This document shows, piece after piece, positions 9,708 to 17,757 of a stretch of 64,000 bases of DNA. Within the stretch, counting starts at the first letter, position 1. Every line of letters starts with the position of its first letter. The translations under genes and the position numbers were made by a program. The notes under the pieces were generated by a model. That model was not told the origin of the DNA and did no database searches. It worked only from the letters and a program-made list of their open reading frames with translations. Source of the stretch: Chitinimonas viridis (GTDB lineage Bacteria > Pseudomonadota > Gammaproteobacteria > Burkholderiales > Chitinimonadaceae); contig NZ_JAUFPU010000018.1 of NCBI RefSeq assembly GCF_030409555.1, forward strand, positions 438,447-502,446, in the 5' to 3' direction.

Positions 9708-11425
9708 TCGTCACCATTTGCCATACCCTGGCTACGGCGTGCCGCCCACCAGCGAAACAGCCAACTCTGCGGCTGTACCTTACCGGTACGGACGTAATCG
9801 ATCAGCCGGTACTGGTTGATAACTGCCTCCTGCGCCCGATGGGCCTCGCCCCGACCTATGAACAGGATGCGCGCATCGAACATCAACGGAGTCTCGGGCG
9901 GCGGCAGCAGGATTTCCTCGCCGCCCTGTATCAGCAATAAGGGCAGGCAGGGTAACTGCAAGGTGGGCTCCTGCGGATCCAGCAGCAGATGCCGCAACAC
10001 CAGCCTGGGCTGCGGGTTGAGCAGCAGCGCGTAGCAGGCCGCCTGGTTTTGCCCGTTCAAGGTCAGCACCCAGCTCTCCGGCACCCGATCGCCGCACAGC
10101 GCCTCCATCTCGCGTAGCACAGCGCCGGCCCAGACTTCGCTGCGGGTCTGGATCAGCTCCAGAAAGCGCGCCAAGGTGGGCGACACCATGGCGCGCAGGC
10201 ATTCCTGCGCCACCACTTCGCTGCGCACCGCTGTGGCATCGGGCTTGAATGCCTCGAACAACACCCGGTTGGATGAGGCATTCTGGCGCGCCACCACAAA
10301 CAGCGAGGGCCGTATCTGCCTGGCGGTGGCAACGGCAGACAGGTTGTTGGCATCGTGATCAGTGCAGGCCACCACACCCACCGCCTGTTCCAGCCCTGCC
10401 AGGGTCAGGGTATGGGCATCCACGCCCAGGCCCACCACATACTCCCCTGCCTGCAGATCGGCCGGGATGCTCAGATCGATCACCGTAACGCTGGATCCCT
10501 CTGCCAGTAAGGCGGCCCGGATGGCATGGCCCATACGGCCGTAGCCCACCACGACCCAATGACCGCGCGGCGGCTGGCTCAAGGGCGGCAGGGGGTCGCC
10601 GGCAAAGGCCGACAGCACGCTCCACAGGCGGCTGGCCTGGGGTGCATGCAGCGCCATGCGAAAGCGCCGGCCCACCGCCTCGAACATATTGACCACGTGG
10701 TTGGCACCAAAGCTGGCCATGTTCTCGGCCACCGCCTGGCTCTTGGCACGGCATACCGACAATAGCTGTGGCCTGAGCACATAGGCAGCAATGGCAATGG
10801 CCAGGTTGACCTCCTCGTCTCCCGTCAGCGCCAGCACACCCTTGCAGTGGGGGTTCAGTATGCCGGCCGTCTGCAGCATCTGTGGGTTGCCGGCATCGCC
10901 AGAGTAAGCCGGCACGTCAAAGCGATAGTCGGCCAGCATCACATCAGTCACCCGCTCTTCACGCGGTTCCAGCACCACAAAGCGGATACCGCGCTCTTCC
11001 AGCACCTGGCACAGCCGCCGGCCGGTCTGGCCGTAGCCGCAAACGAGATAGAAGGGTTCGCCCAGCCGCCGAACAGCGCCGCTGAATCGCGCCAGCAGCA
11101 CCGCCTGCTGGAAGCGCTTGTCCTGCAGTATGGAAAACAGGGTACCCAGGCCATAGGCCCAGCCGATCACGCTCAGGTAGATGCAGACCACCACCCACAT
11201 ACGCTGCAGGTAGGTAAAGGGATAGGGCACCTCGCCAAAGCCGATGGTGGTGGCGGTATAGCTGATGAAATAAAAGGCATGAAAGAAATCCATGCTGTAA
11301 GGCTGGCCATTGCCATCCTCGCCCGGTATCAGCACCAGGCCCAATACCGAAATCGCATAGATCAGGATCAGGGTGATCAACGGCGCCCGCATGCGCCGCA
11401 ATACCAGAAAGAAGATATTCGGCAT
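9704..11425 (-). CDS. Two-RCK potassium channel protein
   Basis: 573 residues. Two membrane helices (about 10-35 and 80-105) flank a pore loop with selectivity filter TTIGFGE (usual form TxGYG/TxGFG). Two TrkA-N/RCK domains follow, each with a Rossmann nucleotide-binding start: VCGYGQTGRRLCQVL and VVVGYGRMGHAIRAAL. A RCK-type C-terminal tail completes it. It should form a tetrameric, ligand-gated K+ channel at the inner membrane. It sits four bases after the DUF6394 gene, so the two are almost certainly co-transcribed. Confidence 0.88.
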   Translation of the reverse strand: MPNIFFLVLRRMRAPLITLILIYAISVLGLVLIPGEDGNGQPYSMDFFHAFYFISYTATTIGFGEVPYPFTYLQRMWVVVCIYLSVIGWAYGLGTLFSILQDKRFQQAVLLARFSGAVRRLGEPFYLVCGYGQTGRRLCQVLEERGIRFVVLEPREERVTDVMLADYRFDVPAYSGDAGNPQMLQTAGILNPHCKGVLALTGDEEVNLAIAIAAYVLRPQLLSVCRAKSQAVAENMASFGANHVVNMFEAVGRRFRMALHAPQASRLWSVLSAFAGDPLPPLSQPPRGHWVVVGYGRMGHAIRAALLAEGSSVTVIDLSIPADLQAGEYVVGLGVDAHTLTLAGLEQAVGVVACTDHDANNLSAVATARQIRPSLFVVARQNASSNRVLFEAFKPDATAVRSEVVAQECLRAMVSPTLARFLELIQTRSEVWAGAVLREMEALCGDRVPESWVLTLNGQNQAACYALLLNPQPRLVLRHLLLDPQEPTLQLPCLPLLLIQGGEEILLPPPETPLMFDARILFIGRGEAHRAQEAVINQYRLIDYVRTGKVQPQSWLFRWWAARRSQGMANGDD

Positions 11426-11429
11426 GCCG

Positions 11430-11813
11430 CTAGCGCCGCAGTTGCAGGGTTTCGCCTATCAGCAACACCACCGATACCAGATTGGCCATCAGCGCACCGC
11501 CCGAGAAGGAAACCACGCTGGACATGACCCCTGGTGTCATGCCATGGCCGGAGACATACACGGCATAGCCCCAGATACAGGCGGCTGCGATCAGCTGCAA
11601 GTCTGCCACCAGGCTGGTGGCCAGGTGAACCGCCCCCACCTGGGTGCGGTCGCCGAACTTGAGCACAGTGGCGATCAGGTTAACCACAATGGCCGCAAAC
11701 AGCTCGAACACATCATGCTGGTGCGGTACATCGATCTCGCCCACGAAAAAACCGAAGTTCAGTGTAAAGGCAAAAACGATGAAGAAGCCGAAGATGACTT
11801 TTTCCAGATTCAT
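11430..11813 (-). CDS. DUF6394 family membrane protein
   Basis: 127 residues with four predicted hydrophobic segments (about 4-24, 38-53, 66-86, 100-120), so an integral inner-membrane protein. The start MNLEKVIFGFFIVFAFTLNF resembles the DUF6394 family. No biochemical role is known to me. Its stop is four bases from the start of the two-RCK channel gene, which points to a role as channel accessory subunit or in ion homeostasis (inference). Confidence 0.72.
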   Translation of the reverse strand: MNLEKVIFGFFIVFAFTLNFGFFVGEIDVPHQHDVFELFAAIVVNLIATVLKFGDRTQVGAVHLATSLVADLQLIAAACIWGYAVYVSGHGMTPGVMSSVVSFSGGALMANLVSVVLLIGETLQLRR

Positions 11814-11904
11814 GGGGATGGCGCTCGCGTAACGATGTCGATCTGGATTGTAGAGCCTGCCCTGGCAGACCGCGCGGAATCTGCAGCGGCGTCCAGCCTC
11901 TCCG

Positions 11905-12642
11905 CTAATACGACTGGATCAAGGCCAGGCCGTCAGCATCCAGCTCACACCATGCACCCTCGGCAAGCTGCTGCAAGGGCGGCGCATCAAGCCGCAAGCC
12001 CCCCATGGCTACGCGGTGCAGTGCCACCACCCGGTTGCCGGCGGCCGCCACCATGCGCTTGACCTGATGGTATTTGCCCTGGTCCAGGGTCAGCAGCAAC
12101 TGGTGTTCATCCAGCAGGCAGCAGGCCCGGGCGGCTAATGGGGCAGGCTCGTCATGCAGCTGCACGCCGGCCAGCAAAGCCGCCACCAGCGAGGTATCGG
12201 CCGCATGCTTGAGGCTGACCTGGTAGGTCTTGGGTACGTGCCGCTTGGGCGAGGCCAGTGCATGATTGTAGGGGCCGTCATCGGTCAGCAGCAGCAGGCC
12301 GGTGGTGTCGGCATCCAGCCGGCCTATGGGCTGCACCCCACGCTCAATGAAATGCTCGGGCAGCAGGCTGAACACCGAGGCATGGTGCTGTGGCGTGCGC
12401 GAGCACTCGTAGTTGGCCGGCTTGTACAGCGCCAGGTAGAGCCGTTCGCGATAGGGCCAGGGCTGCTCGTCCACCGTCAGCAGCAGGCCATCAGTAGCAA
12501 AACTGGCGTCGGGCTGGTGGCAGGGCTGACCGTTGACGGCCACGCGGCCGGCCTGCACCAGGGCGCGGGCCGTCTTACGGCTACCAAAGCCTTGCGATTG
12601 CAGGATGCGTTCCAGCGGTTGGGGGCGATTCGATACGGGCAT
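11905..12642 (-). CDS. rsuA: RsuA/RluB-type rRNA pseudouridine synthase
   Basis: 245 residues. An N-terminal S4 domain (LERILQSQGFGSRKTARALVQAGRVAVNG) is followed by the synthase domain with the catalytic aspartate in RLDADTTGLLLLT and the YLALYKPANYE motif. RsuA-type enzymes modify U516 of 16S rRNA; the choice of RsuA over RluE/F rests on length and general similarity. A terminator for the upstream gene lies between 12662 and 12686, which argues against the longer frame starting at 12675 and for the ATG at 12642. Confidence 0.85.
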   Translation of the reverse strand: MPVSNRPQPLERILQSQGFGSRKTARALVQAGRVAVNGQPCHQPDASFATDGLLLTVDEQPWPYRERLYLALYKPANYECSRTPQHHASVFSLLPEHFIERGVQPIGRLDADTTGLLLLTDDGPYNHALASPKRHVPKTYQVSLKHAADTSLVAALLAGVQLHDEPAPLAARACCLLDEHQLLLTLDQGKYHQVKRMVAAAGNRVVALHRVAMGGLRLDAPPLQQLAEGAWCELDADGLALIQSY

Positions 12643-12661
12643 GGCGGGACCAGAAACAAAG

Positions 12662-12686
12662 AAGCCCCGCCGCAAGCGGCGGGGCC
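12662..12686 (-). terminator. Intrinsic terminator of the glycine-zipper gene
   Basis: Perfect 9-bp stem GCCCCGCCG / CGGCGGGGC with a 4-base loop, followed on the reverse strand by TTCTTTGTTT. It separates the glycine-zipper gene from rsuA. Confidence 0.8.
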
Positions 12687-12785
12687 GAGCCCGAATGATA
12701 CCGGGCTCTGCTGATGTTTGTGTCCTTGTGGCGCCGCCCGAGTTTAGGCGCTGGAAGAAGACAAACTCAGCTTAATCGGTCTGGC

Positions 12786-13193
12786 TCAACGACCGTGGTG
12801 GCCGTGATGATGGCCGTGGCCGTGCCGGCGATGGTGCTTCCAATGCTTGCCATGACCACGGTGCCGCTCTACCGGCACGTAGACCACCTGCTGCACGGGG
12901 CGGTACACCACGCGGGGCTCGTCATAGTATCGGACCGGGTAGACATTGCGGTACTCGGTGCGATGCACCACCACTTCGCGGCGGTCTGAGCGGTGTGCCA
13001 CTGCAGCCCCTACGGCGCCACCCAGTGCAGCGCCTACGATGGCGCCGTTGCGGCCGTCCAGCTCGTAACCGATGGCCGACCCGGCTGCGCCGCCCAGGGC
13101 ACCGCCGACGATCACGCGGGAAGAGTTGTCAGCCAGCGCAGCCGTGCCACTCAAAGCCACAGCCAGTATCAGGATGGAAATCGGTTTGAACAT
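12786..13193 (-). CDS. Exported glycine-zipper protein with His-rich tail
   Basis: 135 residues from ATG 13193, which follows GGAGG at good spacing. A signal peptide (MFKPISILILAVALSGTAALA) precedes a glycine-zipper segment (VIVGGALGGAAGSAIGYEL...GAIVGAALGGAVGAAVA), a Tyr/Val-rich stretch with repeated VVYRP/VVYVP, and a C-terminal tail dominated by His, Gly and Lys/Arg. The zipper suggests membrane insertion or oligomerisation in the envelope; the His-rich tail could bind Ni or Zn (inference). Similar proteins are often annotated 'glycine zipper 2TM domain protein'. Confidence 0.82.
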   Translation of the reverse strand: MFKPISILILAVALSGTAALADNSSRVIVGGALGGAAGSAIGYELDGRNGAIVGAALGGAVGAAVAHRSDRREVVVHRTEYRNVYPVRYYDEPRVVYRPVQQVVYVPVERHRGHGKHWKHHRRHGHGHHHGHHGR

Positions 13194-13382
13194 GATCTTG
13201 CCTCCGTTGATGCAGCCGCAGTGGCTGCCTGTGAAGCGCAGTTTGCTGCCGCAGCGCTGAATCCTTCCTGAACGTACGGTTTGGCAGTTTTCACTGTGCC
13301 CCCTCCAGGCAAGCACGATGCGCCCTCCCTTGCGCCATGGTCACAAGACAGGCTTTACCCCATGGCTATCGGAACGATAGTT

Positions 13383-13420
13383 ACAATCAAATTGTGTACA
13401 ATTTAATTGCTAGCTATATT
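13383..13420 (+). promoter_or_regulatory. ohr promoter with tandem OhrR-type operator
   Basis: Overlapping palindromes: ACAAT-CAA-ATTGT (13383-13395), then AAATTGT-GT-ACAATTT (13389-13404), then CAATTTAATTG (13399-13409). The ACAATT/AATTGT half-sites match known OhrR operators. A promoter fits within: TTGTGT (13392-13397), 17-base spacer, TATATT (13415-13420). OhrR bound here would cover the -35 element. ohr starts about 53 bases downstream. Confidence 0.75.
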
Positions 13421-13473
13421 CCATCTCACCAAGCGGCACCCAGTGCCATCGATAACCCAGCAAGGAAAACACC

Positions 13474-13899
<426 letters not shown>

Positions 13900-13981
13900 T
13901 GCCCCAATGCCCGGCCGGGCACCGCCAGGATAGGGCGGCCCGGTCTGGCGCCAAGGCGATAGAATCACAAGCAATCTGCTT

Positions 13982-14002
13982 AGGCCGGCATCATGCCGGC
14001 CT
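13982..14002. other. Hairpin between ohr and ohrR
   Basis: AGGCCGGCAT, one base, ATGCCGGCCT: a perfect 10-bp inverted repeat midway between ohr and ohrR. It lacks a T-run, so it may be a weak terminator, an RNA-processing site or a repeat remnant that sets different levels for the two genes. Confidence 0.5.
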
Positions 14003-14028
14003 ACCGCCATTGCCAACGAGTACACACC

Positions 14029-14466
14029 ATGACCGCGCAACCCGACTGGCTCAGGCTGGATGCCCAGCTCTGCTTCCGCCTCTATGCCGCCTCCCGCACC
14101 GTCACCCGCTGCTACCAGCCGCTGCTGGCCGAGCTGGGGCTGACCTATCCGCAGTACCTGGCCATGCTGGTGCTATGGGAGCGTGACGATCTGACGGTCA
14201 AGGCCCTGGGCCAGCGCTTGCTGCTGGACTCGGGCACCCTCACACCCCTGCTCAAGCGGTTGGAGCAAGGGGGGCTGATACGCCGCGAGCGGCGGGCCGA
14301 GAATGAACGCGAGGTCCGCATCATGCTGACTCCTGCCGGCCAGGATCTTCGGCAACGGGCCGAAAGCGTCCCCCCTGCCCTGCTGGCCGCCACCGGGCTG
14401 AGCCTGGATGAAGCACAGCAGATCAACACCCTGCTGGACAGGCTGCTGGTGCAGGTAGAGCCATGA
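14029..14466 (+). CDS. ohrR: OhrR, MarR-family organic peroxide sensor repressor
   Basis: 145 residues from ATG 14029. The reactive cysteine is C15 in LDAQLCFRLYAASR, the position of the sensing Cys in OhrR proteins. The winged helix is visible in LGQRLLLDSGTLTPLLKRLEQGGLIRRER and the beta wing in ENEREVRIMLTPAG. Oxidation of C15 should release it from DNA. Further cysteines after C15 are few (one at TRCYQ, C39), which matters for whether it is a one-Cys or two-Cys type. It follows ohr and would repress the operator upstream of ohr. Confidence 0.92.
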   Translation: MTAQPDWLRLDAQLCFRLYAASRTVTRCYQPLLAELGLTYPQYLAMLVLWERDDLTVKALGQRLLLDSGTLTPLLKRLEQGGLIRRERRAENEREVRIMLTPAGQDLRQRAESVPPALLAATGLSLDEAQQINTLLDRLLVQVEP

Positions 14467-14503
14467 TGGCAGTTACCACGGCCTGAATCACGGGCACCCA
14501 CCG

Positions 14504-15061
14504 ATGCGACAAGGCCTACTCATGCACAGCCTGTTCCTTCAGCCGCAAGATCTCCACTGGAAGCACGTACCCGCACTGCGCGTGGGCAGCATGTCAGCAC
14601 AGGGCGCTGTTGTGGCCCAGGTAGGGATAACACACCAGGGCAGGCCGCTACTGCGCATCGACATAGATGCGGCGGCAGGGCATACCTGTTTTTCTGCCAC
14701 CCATGCCTCGCATGGTCTGGTTGCCATAGGCTACGGGCAAAGTGTATTTGTCATTGATCCCGCCACGCACGCCACATCCCAAATCGGGCTGGATGGGTAT
14801 TTTGGTCACCTGTATCCCGCCAGCGACTTTCCGGACGCCACCACGCCTTTTGCTTTTCTGGTCACCTCCGCAACAGCGCTGCTATGCATCAACCCAGCGG
14901 GGCAGGTGGCATGGCACCTACAGGCACTAGGTATCGATGGTGTATTGGTTCATGCCATCGTCGGGGAGCAACTAGAAGGCAGCGGAGAATGGGATCCACC
15001 TAGCGGCTGGGCGCCTTTCACGCTACGCATGCAAGCCACTCAGGCCATTCTGACTCCATAA
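14504..15061 (+). CDS. Hypothetical protein, possible beta-propeller-like fragment
   Basis: 185 residues, not recognised. No signal peptide or membrane segment. The pattern of alternating short hydrophobic strands (GLVAIGYGQSVFVIDPATHATSQI; PFAFLVTSATALLCINPAGQVAWHL) resembles WD40/PQQ-type blades, where a cellular value is compared with its display, but this is only inference. An alternative ATG at 14522 (MHSLFLQ) is equally possible. It lies 37 bases after ohrR with no clear terminator between. Confidence 0.6.
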   Translation: MRQGLLMHSLFLQPQDLHWKHVPALRVGSMSAQGAVVAQVGITHQGRPLLRIDIDAAAGHTCFSATHASHGLVAIGYGQSVFVIDPATHATSQIGLDGYFGHLYPASDFPDATTPFAFLVTSATALLCINPAGQVAWHLQALGIDGVLVHAIVGEQLEGSGEWDPPSGWAPFTLRMQATQAILTP

Positions 15062-15102
15062 AGCACACGCGGACAGGGGTCCCAAAACCACGACTGAGCG
15101 AG

Positions 15103-15135
15103 CATATGCGCAATGGCGAAGCCATCGCGCATATG
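15103..15135. repeat. Imperfect inverted repeat at the 5' end of the TPR-GNAT pseudogene
   Basis: CATATGCGCAATGGC - GAA - GCCATCGCGCATATG: 15-base arms with one mismatch. The ATG at 15106 lies in the left arm and another in-frame ATG in the right arm, so the start region of the gene would be folded in RNA. Confidence 0.6.
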
Positions 15136-16012
15136 CAAGCCCTGACCTGGCCCTTGCTGCGATCGCAGCCCGCCCTGCTGAACACTCTCTGCAGCGCCTT
15201 GCTGACCACTTCCGACATCGCCGGTGCCATAGATTGCCTGCAAAGCGCGCTGGTGTTGGCGCCCGGCTTCCTGGAGGCATCCCTCAACCTGTGCCAGGCA
15301 ATGCTCGGGGCAAAATCTTATGAGCAAGGGCTCAAGCTGCTAAAGCAGGCAGCAGATCAACACCCAAACAGCCTGGATGCTCGCCTGGCCCTGGCCATTG
15401 CGCGCATGGACCTGGGTTTCGCTGCCGGGGCTCGCCCATTGTTTGCGCAGACACTGTATCTGGGTAACGACAGCCCACTGGTACGGCGCGGACTGGCCGC
15501 CAGCGACACCGCGCTGACAAGTGTGATAACCGGACCCCATATACAGCTGCGGCCCTTCTGCTGTGGTCGCGCCGATTTCATCCAGCGCGCCTTCAATGAC
15601 CGGTCGTTTCTCCGCCGCATGGGTCGTACCTGGTCGGTTCCTGGCGCCAGGGAGGCCCTGGAAACCCAGCTTGGACAGCAGTTGCAGGCGACCGTTACCA
15701 CCCGCACTGCCTTGGAATGGGTGCTGGAAGCCGCCTTGTTGACACTGGATCTGGCATTCAACCATGCGCGGCTGAAAAAAACTGGTGTCCTATGTCTAGG
15801 AAGACATCCCTAGGGCACAGGGCAACACGCTGTCACCGGGTTTCCATCAGGAAGGCTATGTCCGCGACCAACTTTACGACGAAACAGATCAGCGATGGCT
15901 CTCGCTCTACCAGAACAACATGCTGGAGTCGGAATGCCGTGCCAACGCACGCCTGGCAAGATTGAGTAGCCGCTTGCTAGGCCGCGACATTACCCAAGCT
16001 CCCCTCGCCTGA
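15106..16012 (+). pseudogene. Decayed TPR + GNAT acetyltransferase gene
   Basis: The first 130 codons encode TPR-like repeats (AIDCLQSALVLAPGFLEASLNLCQAML; LKLLKQAADQHPNSLDARLALAIARMDLG), followed by a GNAT-like part (IQLRPFCCGRADFIQRAF ... TALEWVLE). The frame ends at 15813, but the family C-terminus continues one base over: KLVSYV, stop, EDIPRAQGNTLSPGFHQEGY then VRDQLYDETDQRW, to a TGA at 16012. Lesions seen: A7 at 15775-15781 where A6 would keep frame; an in-frame TAG at 15797-15799 where GNATs usually have Tyr; and an apparent loss of about 40 codons between EWVLE and AALLTLDLAF. The true N-terminus may lie upstream of 15106, where the frame is open. Confidence 0.75.
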
Positions 16013-16023
16013 TTCAGACGCTT

Positions 16024-16049
16024 GGGCAACGGGCTTACGCCCGCTGCCC
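16024..16049. terminator. Terminator-like hairpin between convergent genes
   Basis: GGGCA-A-CGGGC, loop TTAC, GCCCG-C-TGCCC: a 10-bp stem with one mismatch, between the acetyltransferase pseudogene and the LNS2 gene. No T-run on either side, so factor-independent function is unsure. Confidence 0.5.
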
Positions 16050-16058
16050 GGGGGTTGC

Positions 16059-17036
16059 CTAGCGCCTGCAGGCCGCCGGCGGCGTTGCCGCCACCACGCT
16101 GCTGTAGTGATAGCTGTAGTCTGCGCCAACGCTGCGGGTGCCCTCCTTGCCGGCATGCTGGCCTATGATCCAGGTTTCGGCCTTGGCTATGCCGCCGTTG
16201 GCATAAGCCGCAATATCGGTAGTGGCATTGCCATAGGCGCGGACGATGTTGAGGCCGACTGTCTCGCGCAGGTAGCGCACATAGTTGGTCTTGTGTTCCT
16301 CGGTATTGGGCGGGATGGGGCCGTCGCCATAGGGATTGCTGCGATAGTGCCAGCCCAGCAGGCTTTGCTTGCCAAACCATTCGCGGGCATCGCGCGTCAC
16401 CCAGTAGGGCCGGGCGGTCAGATAGATGATCTGGTAGCCCTTCTGCTGGTAGGCCCGCACCGTCTCGGGGGCGTAGTAATAGGCAGCGGCGGTCTTCAGG
16501 CCGGCGTAGTCGGCATAGGCCTCGAAATCGTTGATGGTGAGGGTGCCGTCGATATCGAACAGCACGGTGTCGCGGCCGGGCTCGACCACGCTCAGATAGC
16601 CTTCCACGGCAGAACCATCGCCCTCCACCACCATGCGTACCTTGTATTCACCGGCCGGCCGGGGGCCCAGGGTGACGAAGATCTTGCCGTCGCTATTGGT
16701 CATCTGGCTACCCAGGTATTCCCAGGCCGCCATGCCGGTACCGTAGAGGTAGACATGCACGCGCTCGTCTTCCAGATCCTTGTGTAGTACGGCGTCGTAG
16801 TCGAACTTACCCACCAGGGTGGCGGACTGGCCTTGCGCCACCAGCGTGTCATGCACCATGTGCCAGGGCTGGTAGAGTCCCGACAGTATCTTGCTGCCGA
16901 GATGGCGGAAGCTCTTCTTGGCCGGCTTGGGCGCGGCAGGCGCCTGCTGCGGTGTTGTGTAGTCGGGGCAGGCGGCCTGGGCGGTGAGGCTGCCCGCCAG
17001 GGCCAGCGCTACGGCCAGCGATATGCGGCGTGTCAT
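16059..17036 (-). CDS. Exported LNS2 (lipin/Nir2-type) HAD phosphatase-like protein, copy A
   Basis: 325 residues from ATG 17036, preceded by GGAGA. Signal peptide (cleavage after LTAQA), then a beta-rich domain (about 70-152, GKFDYDAVLHKDLED ... RVHVYLYGTGMAAWEYLG ... YKVRMVVEGDG) and an LNS2 domain with the HAD motif D161-I-D-G-T165, IIYLTARP and GLNIVRAYGNATTDIAAYA. Domain order and wording resemble the C-terminus of animal Nir2/RdgB phosphatidylinositol-transfer proteins; lipins with intact DxDxT are phosphatidate phosphatases. A periplasmic lipid or phosphate-ester phosphatase is plausible but unproven. It is about 70 percent identical by eye to the gene at 20051-21052. Confidence 0.8.
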   Translation of the reverse strand: MTRRISLAVALALAGSLTAQAACPDYTTPQQAPAAPKPAKKSFRHLGSKILSGLYQPWHMVHDTLVAQGQSATLVGKFDYDAVLHKDLEDERVHVYLYGTGMAAWEYLGSQMTNSDGKIFVTLGPRPAGEYKVRMVVEGDGSAVEGYLSVVEPGRDTVLFDIDGTLTINDFEAYADYAGLKTAAAYYYAPETVRAYQQKGYQIIYLTARPYWVTRDAREWFGKQSLLGWHYRSNPYGDGPIPPNTEEHKTNYVRYLRETVGLNIVRAYGNATTDIAAYANGGIAKAETWIIGQHAGKEGTRSVGADYSYHYSSVVAATPPAACRR

Positions 17037-17757
17037 CGATGTGTCTCCGTTTGTATTTGAATGTCTCACCCTTGCGGTGAAGCAGGTGAGTGTGGAGAAG
17101 ATAGATGACGCGAGCATGAAAGCAAGCGCTTGAATGCAGACGACCTGAAAACGCGACACCCAGAAATTGCGGCGTCCAGGCCGCACAAGGTGTAAGAGAA
17201 AAACCGTCACGCCACATACCGTTGATATACAAGGAGAATTTCTCTATCCGCAACACCGTAAGGCAAGCAAAGTGCGGCTGCTGGCTGTGCCCAAAAGCCA
17301 CACTGCATGCCCACTCTGGCCCGGCCATCGGGTGATGCCGCAAGTGCAATCCACGCCGAATCACAGTACCATGAAAAAATACGGGCTAGTTTCGCCCCCC
17401 CAGCTTCTTACGCATATCGAATGTCTAGCGCCGGCCATGGATTCAAGCCATGGAGGGGTGGTGGCAGACTGAGCAGGCATCAGGAAGACACCGGCGCTGG
17501 ACATCAGCGCAGCCTGGATCAGCGGGCTCTCCCTTGATCAAGTTCCCGCCCTTCGAGAGGGCGGCTCACTGAAGCCAGTCTTCACCTGCATGGGCTTCGG
17601 CTTTGCAACGAATCAAGTTCACAACAGGCTCTCCCCCGTCACTCGGCCTTGGGGGCATCTGGCCTCCATGAAATGCGCGCAATGCCCACGGCGTCCAGTC
17701 GCTGTCGTGGGCAGGCAGTAGCAGTGGGGCTTTGGGGCGCTATTTTGGAGTTCTCTC
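17037..17757. other. Long divergent intergenic region with repeated words and hairpins
   Basis: 721 bases between the LNS2-A gene and ycaO, with no convincing gene. It contains AAGGAG at 17229-17234 with no start codon after it. The last 240 bases before ycaO hold a structured stretch: GGGCTCTCCC (17524) and ATCAAGTTC (17537), both repeated at 17627 and 17612 in the opposite order; hairpin CCGCCCT/AGGGCGG (17546-17564); GAAGCC/GGCTTC (17571-17598); and CCCCC/GGGGG (17633-17655). This could be a long 5' leader or small RNA for ycaO, but I do not recognise a known riboswitch. Confidence 0.5.

Noticed and set aside
17167-17472. Possible 101-residue protein before ycaO
   Set aside because: No Shine-Dalgarno before its start, no similarity, irregular composition; treated as non-coding.
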